A stretch of DNA of 64,000 nucleotides from Streptomyces shenzhenensis (GCF_003688995.1 NZ_PENI01000039.1:1-64000), one strand, 5' to 3'. Counted from the first letter of the stretch, positions 1 to 8,394 are shown. The notes: generated by a model not told the origin, from the letters alone. Numbers and translations: made by a program.

Positions 1-239
1 TGGCGGGCGTCGCGGAATACATCCGTACGGCGGAGCTCGTCGCGTTCGTGCACACCGAGGTGGCGGCGGAGTACGAGGGCAGGGGAGTCGGGTCCGCGCT
101 GGCGCGCACCGCCCTTGACGAGGCACGCGCCGCGAACCTGCGGGTGCTGGCCACCTGCCCCTTCTTCGCGGGCTGGATCAGCCGGCACCCCGAGTACCAG
201 GACCTGCTGTACCAGTCCCGCAGCAAGGTCAGTGACTGA
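1..239 (+). CDS. GNAT-family N-acetyltransferase, YjdJ-like (3' part only)
   Basis: The gene enters from the left edge, open from base 3 without a start, and ends in TGA at 237-239. The visible part is the acetyl-CoA binding half of a small GNAT protein: EYEGRGVGSALARTALDEAR is the pyrophosphate-binding loop and following helix, then CPFFAGWISRHPEYQDLL closes the domain. This CPF..WI.RHPEY ending is typical of the short (about 100 residue) YjdJ/COG2388 acetyltransferases. The substrate is unknown. The next gene encodes a YjdI-like iron-sulfur protein, the usual neighbour of this family, so the two probably work together. The family is clear; the function is not established. Confidence 0.85.
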   Translation, partial: AGVAEYIRTAELVAFVHTEVAAEYEGRGVGSALARTALDEARAANLRVLATCPFFAGWISRHPEYQDLLYQSRSKVSD

Positions 240-270
240 AGAGCCGAGCACGGCAGTAATGGAGGCGGGC

Positions 271-552
271 ATGAGCGGCGAATCCGAGCGGAAGGCATAC
301 CGGACGGAGTCGATCACGGTGACCTTCGAGGCCAGACGCTGCCTCCACGCCGCCGAATGCGTCCAGGGGCTGCCCGAGGTGTTCGACCCGGCGAAGCGCC
401 CGTGGATCCAGCCGGGCAACGCCACGGTCGAACGCCTGGTCGAAGTGGTGGGGCGCTGCCCCTCGGGTGCGCTGCGGTACGAACTCGTGGACGGCGGGAC
501 AGAGACCCCTGACGGCTCACCGCGATCACCCGCAGTTCCACCGGGCAGGTGA
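271..552 (+). CDS. yjdI: (4Fe-4S) mono-cluster protein, YjdI-like (Fer4_19 domain)
   Basis: A 93-residue protein. Start ATG 271 is preceded by GGAGG at 261-265; an in-frame ATG at 259 has no Shine-Dalgarno sequence. The core has the YjdI pattern: RCLHAAECVQGLPEVFD, then RPWIQPG, then RCPSGALRYE. The cysteines of the two blocks are the expected cluster ligands. It lies 31 bp after the YjdJ-like acetyltransferase, as in the E. coli yjdI-yjdJ pair but in reversed order. The C-terminal 20 or so residues are Pro/Ser rich and probably disordered. Electron carrier or redox sensor is the likely role; the partner enzyme is unknown. Confidence 0.85.
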   Translation: MSGESERKAYRTESITVTFEARRCLHAAECVQGLPEVFDPAKRPWIQPGNATVERLVEVVGRCPSGALRYELVDGGTETPDGSPRSPAVPPGR

Positions 553-638
553 CCGTGCGCGGTGAGCTGAGTGTGGTCAGTGACGCCGCCGTGCCCACTT
601 CCCCGCAAAAAAGTCCCCGAGAGCTTGGATCCGAGCAC

Positions 639-1559
639 ATGTCGTCTGCAGTGCAGTTCTCCGAGTACGGCACCCCTGATGTGTTGCGTGTCGTCGATGT
701 TCCGCCGCTCACCGCGGGCCCCGGGCAGGTACGGCTCGCGGTACGGGCCGCAGGTGTCAACCCGATCGACTGGAAGATCCTGCACGGCTCCATGCGCCAG
801 GTGATGCCCCTCGACCTTCCGGCCGGTCTCGGCTCCGACGTGGCCGGCGTGGTCGACCAGGTCGGCGAGGGCGTGACCGCCTTCAGCGTCGGTGACGAGG
901 TGCTGGGGGCCTCCCTCACCCCCTCCTACGCGCAGTCCGCGCTCGCCGACCCCACCGCACTGGTCGCCAAGCCGGCCGCTGTCCCGTGGGAGGTCGCCGC
1001 GACCCTGGCCGGTACGGGTATCACCGCCTGGGAGGTTCTCCACAAGCTGAAGCTCTCTGCGGGTGAGACGCTGCTGGTTCATGCCGCCGCGGGTGGCGTG
1101 GGCACGTTCGCCGTGCAGCTGGCCGTCGCCCGCGGTGCGCGTGTCATCGGCACCGCCAGCGAACGCAACCATGAACAGCTCCGCTCCTTCGGTGCGGAAC
1201 CGGTCAGCTATGGCAAGGGCCTGGTCGACCGCGTACGGGCGATTTCCCCCCGGGGAGTCGACGCGGTCCTCGATGCCTCCGGTCGCGGTGAGATTCCGGA
1301 CTCGATCGAACTCGCCGGCGGCCCGACACGCGTCCTCTCACTCGTGGCCTTCGACGCCACGAGCACCGGAATCCAGATCCACATGACCGAGCCGGGAGCG
1401 GGCGGTCCCGAAGCGCTCCGGGACATCCTCGCCCTCATCGAGGCGGGACGGCTGCGGGTGCCCATCTCGGGTACCTACCCCCTCGACGAGGTTGCGGCGG
1501 CACTGGAAGCGAGCCGGTCCGGACACCCGGGCGGCAAGCTCGTAGTACTCCCGGTGTAA
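639..1559 (+). CDS. NADP-dependent medium-chain oxidoreductase (quinone oxidoreductase type)
   Basis: A 306-residue zinc-less MDR enzyme. The first half is a GroES-like domain (FSEYGTPDVLRVVDVPPL, then GVNPIDWKILHG). The Rossmann half carries the nucleotide loop AAAGGVGTFAVQLA and GTASERNHEQLRSFGAE, where Ser-Glu-Arg fits NADP(H) recognition. The structural zinc cysteines of alcohol dehydrogenases are absent. Such enzymes reduce quinones or activated double bonds in the cytoplasm. ATG 639 fits the family N-terminus; an upstream in-frame GTG at 549 would add 30 unrelated residues. The gene starts 87 bp after the YjdI-like gene and could be co-transcribed. The substrate cannot be predicted. Confidence 0.88.
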   Translation: MSSAVQFSEYGTPDVLRVVDVPPLTAGPGQVRLAVRAAGVNPIDWKILHGSMRQVMPLDLPAGLGSDVAGVVDQVGEGVTAFSVGDEVLGASLTPSYAQSALADPTALVAKPAAVPWEVAATLAGTGITAWEVLHKLKLSAGETLLVHAAAGGVGTFAVQLAVARGARVIGTASERNHEQLRSFGAEPVSYGKGLVDRVRAISPRGVDAVLDASGRGEIPDSIELAGGPTRVLSLVAFDATSTGIQIHMTEPGAGGPEALRDILALIEAGRLRVPISGTYPLDEVAAALEASRSGHPGGKLVVLPV

Positions 1560-1577
1560 GGGGAAGGGGGATGCTCC

Positions 1578-2255
1578 TCAGTCGGCAGCGGTGGTCGCGG
1601 CGACGGTGCTTCCTGCCGTGATCGCCATCAACGTGCGCATCACGGCGGTGTTGACCGCGTCCGCTCCCCAGGATCCCTTCTCGAATTCCTTTGCGCGCTC
1701 GTAGACCTTCCCCGACCACGGAATGGTGCGGTGGAGGCTGGGCAGGCTGCCACTGGCGGAGATGAGCCCGATCAGTACCGCAGTACGATCGCCGGGCGTC
1801 CTTCCGTCCACCAGGGCAGCGCGCACCTCCCGCAGGACTTCGGCCCTGTGCCGGGTATTCGCGACGGACAGGGACGTCGTGTGGAAGAGGCCCAGCCTCC
1901 GCTTTCGCTCCCGGCTCACCATGCCCCGCTCGACGAGTCGGTCGAGGACCGTGCCGCGCAGCTCCCCGCCGATCTCGACAAGGAGCGTCTGGACGCCTTG
2001 TGTGCGTTCGGCCGTCTTCCGGTACGCGGCCTGGAGCAGCGGATCCGTGACCGAACGGCCCGAAACGGCGTGCACCTTGAGGCCGGTCAGTCCCGTGTCG
2101 CCCTCAGCAACCGTCACATTGCCGCGGAGGGCGAGCTCGGACAGCACGGCCCCGCCGAGCGTGTAGTACAGCGTTCCCTCGCCGGCGATCGCCCCGGATC
2201 TGTCGTCCATCAGCGTGAGCAGCAGATCCTCGACGATCAGCATCTCGTCCTGCAT
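1578..2255 (-). CDS. GPP34 (GOLPH3-like) family phosphoprotein
   Basis: A 225-residue protein of the GPP34 family. The hallmark N-terminus is MLIVEDLLLTLMDDRSGAI followed by LYYTLGGAVLSELAL. A helical region and the conserved VLIGLISASGSLPSL segment follow. The start at 2255 has a good ribosome binding site (AAGGAGAG); upstream in-frame codons to 2381 look non-coding. In eukaryotes GOLPH3 binds phosphatidylinositol 4-phosphate at the Golgi; Streptomyces has many paralogues of unknown function, possibly peripheral membrane proteins. The gene converges on the MDR gene with an 18-bp gap. Confidence 0.88.
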   Translation of the reverse strand: MQDEMLIVEDLLLTLMDDRSGAIAGEGTLYYTLGGAVLSELALRGNVTVAEGDTGLTGLKVHAVSGRSVTDPLLQAAYRKTAERTQGVQTLLVEIGGELRGTVLDRLVERGMVSRERKRRLGLFHTTSLSVANTRHRAEVLREVRAALVDGRTPGDRTAVLIGLISASGSLPSLHRTIPWSGKVYERAKEFEKGSWGADAVNTAVMRTLMAITAGSTVAATTAAD

Positions 2256-2403
2256 GGCCTCTCCTTGAGCGGTGGGGTGCTCTGAACCGGCTATCGCATC
2301 CCATGGCCGACCGCCCGTCCCGCAGACGTACGGTGCCTCCTCGATGGCTCTACGGTCTCCCGGGCACCTCGCGTCCGCCATGGCGGGCTGTCACCACTTC
2401 CCA

Positions 2404-2439
2404 TGACAAATGTCACCCAGGTTCTAAGGTAGATGCATC
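2404..2439. promoter_or_regulatory. two small inverted repeats upstream of the PoxB-like gene
   Basis: The intergenic space between the divergent GPP34 and PoxB-like genes holds TGACA-AA-TGTCA at 2404-2415 and the perfect 8-bp palindrome GATGCATC at 2432-2439, followed by AT-rich ACTATATTGA that could contain a -10 element. GATGCATC cores are common in MarR-type operators, but no MarR gene lies nearby. Either repeat could control the oxidase gene; the assignment is inference only. Confidence 0.3.
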
Positions 2440-2504
2440 AACTATATTGAGGCTGTCGAGAGTCACCTGAGACAGGTGTGCAGCCCGAGGGGAGAAGTCC
2501 GGCG

Positions 2505-4244
2505 ATGCGGAATCTGACCGTGGCCCAGCAGATGGTGGACATCCTGCGCCAGGCGGGCGTGGAGCGGATCTACGGCGTGGTGGGCGACAGCCTGAACTCG
2601 GTGGTCGACGCGGTGCGCCGTACCGACGGCATCGAGTGGGTGCATGTACGGAACGAGGAGGCCGCCGCCTTCGCTGCGGCAGCGGAGGCACAGCTGACCG
2701 GCAGGCTCGCGGTGTGTGCGGGAAGCTGTGGCCCCGGAAACACACATCTGATCCAGGGGCTGTACGACGCGCACCGCTCCGGTGCGCCCGTGCTGGCACT
2801 CGCCTCGCACATCCCGTCCCACCAGATCGGCACCGGCTTCTTCCAGGAGACCCACCCGGAACGGCTGTTCACCGAGTGCAGCGACTACTGCGAGCTGATC
2901 AGCACCCCCGGGCAGCTGCCCCGGGTTCTGCGGATCGCCATGCAGCGGGCTCTTGGCAACAGCGCGGTGTCGGTCCTGGTGATACCTGGCGATGTCGCGC
3001 ACGGCGAGGCGACGCGTCCGACAGGAAGCAGCGACCTGGTCACTGAGCGCGGCCGGGTCGTCGCGCCGGACACCCAGGTTCGGGGGCTGGCCGAGAGGCT
3101 GAACGCGGCACGGAAGGTGATGCTGTTCTGCGGTGCGGGAGTGCGGGACGCGCACGCCGAGGTCATGGCGCTCGCCGAGAAGGCTGCCGCCCCCATCGGG
3201 CACACCCTGCGGGGCAAGGAGTGGATCCAGTTCGACAACCCGTACGACGTGGGCATGAGCGGTCTGCTGGGCTACGGCGCCTGCTTCGACGCGATGCACG
3301 AGGCCGACCTGGTCGTCCTGCTCGGCACCGACTTCCCGTACAACGACTTCCTGCCGCAGGCGCGGACCGTGCAGATCGACCACGATGCCGGCCGCCTCGG
3401 CCGTCGCACGCTTCTGGAGCTCGGGGTCCACGGCGACGTCCGGGAGACGCTGCGGGCTGTGCTGCCGTTGGTCGGGGCGAAGCGGGACCGTACCTATCTG
3501 GACCGGATGCTGCACAAGCATGCCAGGTCGCTGGAGACGGTGGTCTCCGCCTACACCCACGACGTCGAGCGGCACACCCCGATCCACCCTGAGTACGCGG
3601 CCTCGGTTCTGGACGAACTCGCTGCCGACGACGCCGTGTTCACCGTGGACACCGGCATGTCCAACGTGTGGGCGGCGCGTTATCTGACCCCCAATGGGCG
3701 GCGCCGGGTGATCGGTTCGTTCCTGCACGGCACGATGGCCAACGCGCTGCCGCATGCCATCGGCGCGCAGTTCGCTTACGCGGGCCGCCAGGTGATCTCG
3801 ATGTCGGGCGACGGTGGACTGGGCATGCTCATGGGCGAGTTGCTCACAGTGAAGCTGCACGATCTGCCGGTGAAGACGATCGTCTTCAACAACTCCTCCC
3901 TGGGCATGGTGAAGTTGGAGATGCTGGTCGAGGGGCTGCCCGAGCACGAGACTGACCACGAGCCGGTGGACTACGCGGCGATCGCCCGCAGCGCGGGCAT
4001 CGAGGCGATCCGCATCGAGCGCCCCGGGGATGTCGTCGAGGGACTCAAGCGGGCGCTCGCCCACGACGGACCGTTCCTGGTCGACCTGGTGACCGACCCC
4101 AACGCGCTGTCGATCCCGCCGCACATCTCGGCCGCCCAGGTCAAGGGATTCGCCTTCGCCGCGGGCCGGACAGTGCTCGACGGGGGCGTCGGCAAGATGC
4201 TCGACCTGGCCCGCGCCAACCTGCGAAACATACCCCGTCCCTGA
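2505..4244 (+). CDS. thiamine diphosphate-dependent enzyme, pyruvate dehydrogenase/oxidase (PoxB) type
   Basis: A 579-residue three-domain ThDP enzyme. The N-terminal Pyr domain contains YGVVGDSLNSVVDAV and the catalytic Glu in VRNEEAAAFAA. The ThDP/Mg site near residue 435 reads GDGGLGMLMGELLT and ends IVFNNSSLGMVK. The segments GFFQETHPERLF and CSDYCELIS are characteristic of PoxB-like pyruvate:quinone oxidoreductases rather than acetolactate synthases. It probably decarboxylates pyruvate to acetate at the membrane, feeding electrons to menaquinone. ATG 2505 follows GAGGGGAG; an in-frame GTG at 2478 lacks a site. It is monocistronic, with its own promoter region upstream. Pyruvate as substrate is inferred. 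Confidence 0.85.
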   Translation: MRNLTVAQQMVDILRQAGVERIYGVVGDSLNSVVDAVRRTDGIEWVHVRNEEAAAFAAAAEAQLTGRLAVCAGSCGPGNTHLIQGLYDAHRSGAPVLALASHIPSHQIGTGFFQETHPERLFTECSDYCELISTPGQLPRVLRIAMQRALGNSAVSVLVIPGDVAHGEATRPTGSSDLVTERGRVVAPDTQVRGLAERLNAARKVMLFCGAGVRDAHAEVMALAEKAAAPIGHTLRGKEWIQFDNPYDVGMSGLLGYGACFDAMHEADLVVLLGTDFPYNDFLPQARTVQIDHDAGRLGRRTLLELGVHGDVRETLRAVLPLVGAKRDRTYLDRMLHKHARSLETVVSAYTHDVERHTPIHPEYAASVLDELAADDAVFTVDTGMSNVWAARYLTPNGRRRVIGSFLHGTMANALPHAIGAQFAYAGRQVISMSGDGGLGMLMGELLTVKLHDLPVKTIVFNNSSLGMVKLEMLVEGLPEHETDHEPVDYAAIARSAGIEAIRIERPGDVVEGLKRALAHDGPFLVDLVTDPNALSIPPHISAAQVKGFAFAAGRTVLDGGVGKMLDLARANLRNIPRP

Positions 4245-4328
4245 GGCGGTCGCCGTCCTCGTCGAGGCCCAGTCCTGCGGCGAAGCCCTGCGCGGCCGAG
4301 GGCGGACGGATGGTCGGCGATCCGGCGA

Positions 4329-4690
4329 TCAGGCCGCGCGCTCTGCCGACTCCGCGGCAGCGGCCCGTGCACTGAGTACGCTCTTTCCGAACGGCTCGGT
4401 GCCCGGTTCCAGTCGTATCCCTTCGGCCAGGGGGCTGGCCATGACGGGGTCAAAGCCGCCTGCGTCGACCATGCGCGCGACGGTGGTGAGGTCGTCCTGA
4501 TCCTTGACCACCCGTGCATCCGCCAGGTAGTCCCGCACGATCTCGCTGGAGGAGGTCAGCGGGTCGGTCAGGTCCTCGCGACTGCCGTCGACTTCCCACC
4601 AGCAGTTCATGGCGTCAATCACGAGCTTGCCGCGCAATGCGTCGAGGGGGAGAGCACGGTACTTGCCGAGCGGCAGCGCCAGGGGCGCTG
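4329..4690 (-). pseudogene. remnant of an NADPH-dependent F420 reductase-like (NAD(P)-binding) gene
   Basis: The minus frame reads PLGKYRALPLDALRGKLVID, then AMNCWWEVDGSREDLTDP, SSEIVRDYLADARVVK, and finally TTVARMVDAGGFDPV and EGIRLEPGTEPFGKSV. These are consecutive conserved blocks of the NADP oxidoreductase coenzyme F420-dependent family (NpdG/Fno-like). The N-terminal Rossmann loop GxGxxG is missing. The stretch that normally follows RVVK (a KAFNHM-type segment and the next strand) is deleted in frame, joining RVVK directly to DQDDLTT. The fragment abuts the 3' end of the response regulator gene. It is almost certainly inactive. Family assignment is from memory of the motif order. Confidence 0.65.
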
Positions 4691-4762
4691 ATCGACTGGT
4701 TGCCGTAGATGAGGTCGAAGCGGCCGACGCCGAGTGCCTTGATCGCGCGGGCCAACTTGCGG

Positions 4763-5365
4763 TCACAGCCAGTCGTGTTCGCGGGCGTACCGTGCCGCTT
4801 CGTGTCGGGTCTGGGTCTGGGTCTTGCGCATCGCGTTGGAGAGATAGTTGCGGACGGTGCCTTCGGCGAGGTGGAGCTGACGGGCGATGTCGGCGGCGGA
4901 GTAGCCGTCGGCTGTGGCGCGTAGGACGTCGGTCTCGCGGTCGGTGAGGGGGCAGTCGTCGATGAGGGCGAGTGCGGAGACGTCCGGGTCGATCCAGCGC
5001 CGTCCCTTGTGCAGGAGCGCGATGACGGACGTGATGTGTGCCGGTTCGGCGGACTTGCTGACGAACCCCTGGACACCGAGTTTCAGGGCCCGGCGCAGTA
5101 CTCCGGGCCGGGCGTGCCTGGTCAGCATGAGGATGACCTGGTCCGGCCGGACGCTGCGGATCGCCGAGACGGCGCTGAGCCCGTCGGTGCCGGGCATCTC
5201 CAGGTCGATGACGAGTACGTCGGGCCGGTGGCGCAGGGTGGCACGGACCGCGTCCTCGCCGTCCTCGGCTTCGGCGAGGACGGTGATGTCGCCTTCCAGC
5301 GGCAGCAGCGCGGCGAGAGCCTTGCGCAGCAGTGCTTCGTCATCGGCGAGTACGATCGTGGTCAT
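4763..5365 (-). CDS. NarL/FixJ-family response regulator (DesR-like)
   Basis: A 200-residue regulator. The receiver domain has acidic residues D8/D9 and phospho-acceptor D54 in LVIDLEMPG, with K104 in FVSKSAEP. A LuxR-type HTH occupies roughly 137-195 (LTDRETDVLRATADGYSAADIARQL). Its ATG overlaps the stop of the upstream histidine kinase (ATGA), so the two are translated coupled. The organisation, kinase plus NarL regulator divergent from an ABC-2 exporter, resembles the DesK/DesR layout. A likely binding site is the palindrome at 6526-6538 in the divergent promoter. The signal is unknown. Confidence 0.93.
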   Translation of the reverse strand: MTTIVLADDEALLRKALAALLPLEGDITVLAEAEDGEDAVRATLRHRPDVLVIDLEMPGTDGLSAVSAIRSVRPDQVILMLTRHARPGVLRRALKLGVQGFVSKSAEPAHITSVIALLHKGRRWIDPDVSALALIDDCPLTDRETDVLRATADGYSAADIARQLHLAEGTVRNYLSNAMRKTQTQTRHEAARYAREHDWL

Positions 5366-6486
5366 CGGGTCTCCTGTGCCTCGGGGCCGGGCGGCGGGAA
5401 GACGGCGGCGGTCAGGAAACGCCCGTCCTTCTGGTCCACGGTGAGCCTTCCCCCGTTGGCGGCCACGCGCTGTTCGAGGACGCCGAGACCGCTGAGTTCG
5501 GGGAGTGGCTTGTCCGGTGCGCCGTCGTTGGTGATGGTGATGCCGGACTCGGACAAGGTGATCTGCACGTCCCGGGCCTGGGCGTGCCGCAGGATGTTGG
5601 TGGTTGTCTCGCGCAGGACCTGGCCGAGCAGCTCGCCCGTGCGGCTGTCCGCGTCCGCGGTGCTGCGGATGTGTACCTCGATGCCGGCGGCCTCGAACAG
5701 GTTCTTCGCGTTCTCCAGCTCGGCGGGGAGGTTGAGTCGACGCTGTGCGTAGACGAGTTCCTTGGTCTGGGCGATGGTGTCGCCGACCAGCGAGTGGATC
5801 TCGCGCAGTTCCTGCTCCGCCCGGCCGGGGTCGCGGTGCACCAGCTTCTGCGCGAGGGCTACCTTGAGCTTCACCACGTGCAGGGTGTGGCCCTGGATGT
5901 CGTGCAGGTCGCTGGCGAACCGCATGCGTTCGCGCACCACGGCCAGTTCCGCCTCGCGCCGGCGTGACTCCTCCAGTTCATGGACGACGTCGTAGAACCG
6001 CTTGTTGGGGAACATCAGCCCCGTCACGATGGCGGTGACGCCCGCGGGGACGATGACATACCTGATCAGCACGTCACGGGGGTCGTCGTCCGTGATCAGG
6101 AAACGTGTCGCGCCCACGACGGCGACGTAGGCGACCAGGGCGACGGCGGCCGCGCCCCGATGGCGGCGCAGCCGCGGCACGGCCAGCGGGCCCACGATGG
6201 ACAGGCCGAAGACCGCCTTCCCGCTCCCGGCCACCAGCGCACCGAAGAGCCAGACGCCCGCGGTGACGGCCAGGCACGGCACGGCGACTCGGGCCAGGCC
6301 GCCCGCCGCCCAGGACACGAAGGCCACCAGAGCCGCGGCCACACCCAGGCCCAGGACCACGGCGTCCCACCAGGACCCGGCGTCCAGCGCCACCGTCAGC
6401 ACCCCGCCGACGGCGACCGGCGGGAGGACCATGACCAGGTTGAGCCGGCGCAGCCGCCCTCGCGTCGCCTCTGCAATGTCGGACAT
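5362..6486 (-). CDS. sensor histidine kinase, HisKA_3 (DesK-like)
   Basis: A 374-residue membrane kinase. About six hydrophobic segments fill the first half (LNLVMVLPPVAVGGVL through VPAGVTAIVTGLMF). The dimerisation helix carries the phospho-acceptor in SDLHDIQGHTLHVVKLKVAL, and the ATPase domain ends with GLGVLEQRVAANGGRLTV. The H-D-x-x-G-H motif defines the HPK7 subgroup that pairs with NarL regulators. ATG 6486 was chosen because earlier in-frame codons run into the divergent promoter. With many transmembrane helices and no large extracellular loop, an intramembrane stimulus such as lipid state is plausible, as for DesK; this is inference. Confidence 0.92.
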   Translation of the reverse strand: MSDIAEATRGRLRRLNLVMVLPPVAVGGVLTVALDAGSWWDAVVLGLGVAAALVAFVSWAAGGLARVAVPCLAVTAGVWLFGALVAGSGKAVFGLSIVGPLAVPRLRRHRGAAAVALVAYVAVVGATRFLITDDDPRDVLIRYVIVPAGVTAIVTGLMFPNKRFYDVVHELEESRRREAELAVVRERMRFASDLHDIQGHTLHVVKLKVALAQKLVHRDPGRAEQELREIHSLVGDTIAQTKELVYAQRRLNLPAELENAKNLFEAAGIEVHIRSTADADSRTGELLGQVLRETTTNILRHAQARDVQITLSESGITITNDGAPDKPLPELSGLGVLEQRVAANGGRLTVDQKDGRFLTAAVFPPPGPEAQETR

Positions 6487-6525
6487 CGTGCGTCCAGTAT
6501 TCGTGCGTATCTGCCGGTGCGCCAG

Positions 6526-6538
6526 TGACACCGTGTCA
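6526..6538. promoter_or_regulatory. TGACACcGTGTCA palindrome, candidate operator
   Basis: This inverted repeat has 6-bp arms and a 1-bp centre. It lies between the divergent kinase gene (start 6486) and ABC exporter gene (start 6621). A partly similar half-site, ATGTCAC, follows at about 6554-6560. Position and symmetry suit a dimeric NarL-type regulator controlling both transcripts. No binding data are implied. Confidence 0.45.
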
Positions 6539-6620
6539 TACATGTGTGGCAGGAATGTCACGGCACGGACGTGATACGGGACCACTACCGGGAGTGCGGC
6601 ACGTCCGGTGAGATCGGGGC

Positions 6621-7502
6621 ATGTCCACTGCAGCGGCCATCGAGGTCGAGAAGCTGAACGTCCGCTACGGCGATTTCCACGCCGTGAAGGATCTGTCGTT
6701 CCAGGTGCGGCGTGGCGAGTTCTACGCGCTGCTCGGCACGAACGGCGCCGGCAAGACCTCGGCCCTCGAGGTCGTCGCGGGTCACCGGCCGGCCGCTTCG
6801 GGCACCGTCCGCGTCCTGGGACGAAGCCCGCAGGACCGAGGTGCCGTGCGCCCGCGGATGGGCATCATGCTGCAGGAGAGCGGCTTCTCCCCGGACCTGA
6901 CAGTGAAGGAGTCGGTCCGGCTGATCGGCACGCTGACCCGGCGGCACGACGACGCCGACCGCGTTCTGGGCGTCGCGGGTCTGAGCCGCAGGGCGGGCAC
7001 CAAGGTGTCGCAGCTCTCCGGCGGCGAGAAACGCCGCCTGGACTTCGCCACCGCGGTGTACGGCGGACCTGAACTGCTCATCCTGGACGAGCCGACCACC
7101 GGCCTGGACGTCCAGTCCCGCGACGCGCTCTGGACCGCCGTGGACAGGCTGCGCGACGAGGGATCCACGATCGTGCTCACCACCCACTATCTCGAGGAGG
7201 CACAGCAACGCGCTGATCGCATCGGGCTCATGCACCAGGGGACCTTCCACCGCGAGGGGACCGTCGTCGAGCTGACGCAGACCCTGCCGTCGGTGATCAG
7301 CTTCGCCCTCCCGGCCGGCGCTCCGGAACCGCCGATGGCCGGTGCGCGCGTCGATGGGGCCTTCCGCATCGAGACCTTCAGCCTCCAGGAGGACCTCTAC
7401 CGACTGCTGGGCTGGGCTCACGACGCCGGGACGGACCTGCGGGAGCTGCAGGCCGGTCCGACCCGCCTCGACGACGTCTTCCGCGCCATCACCGGCGACT
7501 GA
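6621..7502 (+). CDS. ABC-2 type exporter, ATP-binding subunit (DrrA/CcmA-like)
   Basis: A 293-residue ATPase: Walker A GTNGAGKTSALEVV near residue 37, Q-loop LQESGF, signature LSGGEKRRLDFA, Walker B LLILDEPTTGLD and H-loop LTTHYLEEAQQ. The roughly 70-residue C-terminal extension after the NBD resembles that of drug-resistance ATPases such as DrrA. It pairs with the permease that starts 35 bp downstream. The substrate is unknown; lipid-like or antibiotic molecules are typical for this subgroup. The promoter region is shared with the divergent two-component system, which likely controls it. Confidence 0.93.
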   Translation: MSTAAAIEVEKLNVRYGDFHAVKDLSFQVRRGEFYALLGTNGAGKTSALEVVAGHRPAASGTVRVLGRSPQDRGAVRPRMGIMLQESGFSPDLTVKESVRLIGTLTRRHDDADRVLGVAGLSRRAGTKVSQLSGGEKRRLDFATAVYGGPELLILDEPTTGLDVQSRDALWTAVDRLRDEGSTIVLTTHYLEEAQQRADRIGLMHQGTFHREGTVVELTQTLPSVISFALPAGAPEPPMAGARVDGAFRIETFSLQEDLYRLLGWAHDAGTDLRELQAGPTRLDDVFRAITGD

Positions 7503-7537
7503 ACCCACCTGTCTTTGCCACGAAGGGACCCACACCC

Positions 7538-8257
7538 ATGTTCGTGATCGCTCGCAGTGAGCTGATCCAGATGTTCCGGAACCGGCTGGTTCTGGTCACC
7601 GGTCTCGTCGTACCGGTCGCCGTCAGCGCGTTCTTCGTCCGCCAGCACAAGATCTTCGAGGACATGGCCGGCCTCGGCTACATCGCGGCGATCGTGATGT
7701 TCACCGTGATGGCCTTCGGGCTCTACACCACGGCCGTGACCACGCTGGCCTCGCGCCGGCAGAACCTCTTCCTCAAACGGCTGCGCTCCACCGCCGCGGG
7801 CGACGCCGACATCCTCACCGGGCTGCTCCTGCCGATCACCGTCATCGCACTGATCCAGGTGGCCGCGATCCTGATCGTGCTGGGCGTGGTCGCCACCGCA
7901 CCGGCCCAGATCCCGCTCCTCTCGGCCGCCGTCCTGGCGACGCTGGCCATGATGGTCTGCCTGGCACTCGCCACCGCGGGACTCACGAACTCGCCGGAAC
8001 ACGCCCAGGTGACCACGCTGCCGGTCAGCCTGTCGGTGATCGCGGTTGCCAGCTGGGTAGGCATCACCGGCACCGAAGACCTCGCCCCGCTCAAGCGGCT
8101 GCTTCCCGCCGGCGCGGCCACCGAACTGGTCGTCAACGCCTGGGAAGGCGACGTCCCCGTCGCGGACTCACTGATCCTGCTGGTTCCCACACTGGGCTGG
8201 GTCGTCGTCGCCCTCGCGCTCGCCTCCCGCCTCTTCCGTTGGGAACCACGCCGATGA
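7538..8257 (+). CDS. ABC-2 type exporter, permease subunit
   Basis: A 239-residue integral membrane protein with about six hydrophobic helices: LVLVTGLVVPVAVSAFFV, YIAAIVMFTVMAFGLYTTAV, LLLPITVIALIQVAAILIVLGVV, LLSAAVLATLAMMVCLALATAGL, VSLSVIAVASWVGI and LILLVPTLGWVVVALALA. The cytoplasmic LASRRQNLFLKRLRSTAAG loop after helix 2 is typical of ABC2_membrane proteins. GAAGGGA precedes the ATG. It forms the translocation pore with the ATPase encoded just upstream. Confidence 0.92.
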   Translation: MFVIARSELIQMFRNRLVLVTGLVVPVAVSAFFVRQHKIFEDMAGLGYIAAIVMFTVMAFGLYTTAVTTLASRRQNLFLKRLRSTAAGDADILTGLLLPITVIALIQVAAILIVLGVVATAPAQIPLLSAAVLATLAMMVCLALATAGLTNSPEHAQVTTLPVSLSVIAVASWVGITGTEDLAPLKRLLPAGAATELVVNAWEGDVPVADSLILLVPTLGWVVVALALASRLFRWEPRR

Positions 8258-8353
8258 GCCCGGCCGGGCGCGGCCGACAGCAGCGCGAACACCGCCGGCT
8301 TGCGCCGGTTCCCTGATGCCGGGGGTTCCGGGTATCGCGGGCGTATCGAAAAT

Positions 8354-8363
8354 CGCATACGCC
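8354..8363 (+). promoter_or_regulatory. CGCATACGCC motif in the VanZ-family gene promoter
   Basis: The same 10-mer occurs at 9129-9138, and in both places exactly 31 bp separate it from the start codon. Here it is also the right arm of GCGTAT-n10-ATACGC (8341-8362). With a degenerate -10 (TCCCAT, 8383-8388) 6 bp before the ATG, the motif would overlap the -35 region, as expected for an OmpR-type activator. The adjacent response regulator is the natural candidate. Confidence 0.5.
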
Positions 8364-8394
8364 ACCGCAACGGCCCTCCGTCTCCCATGAGGGC

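Noticed and set aside
2463..4124. Long open frame antisense to the PoxB-like gene
   Set aside because: It mirrors the third-position GC bias of the real gene, has no ribosome binding site and no recognisable domain.
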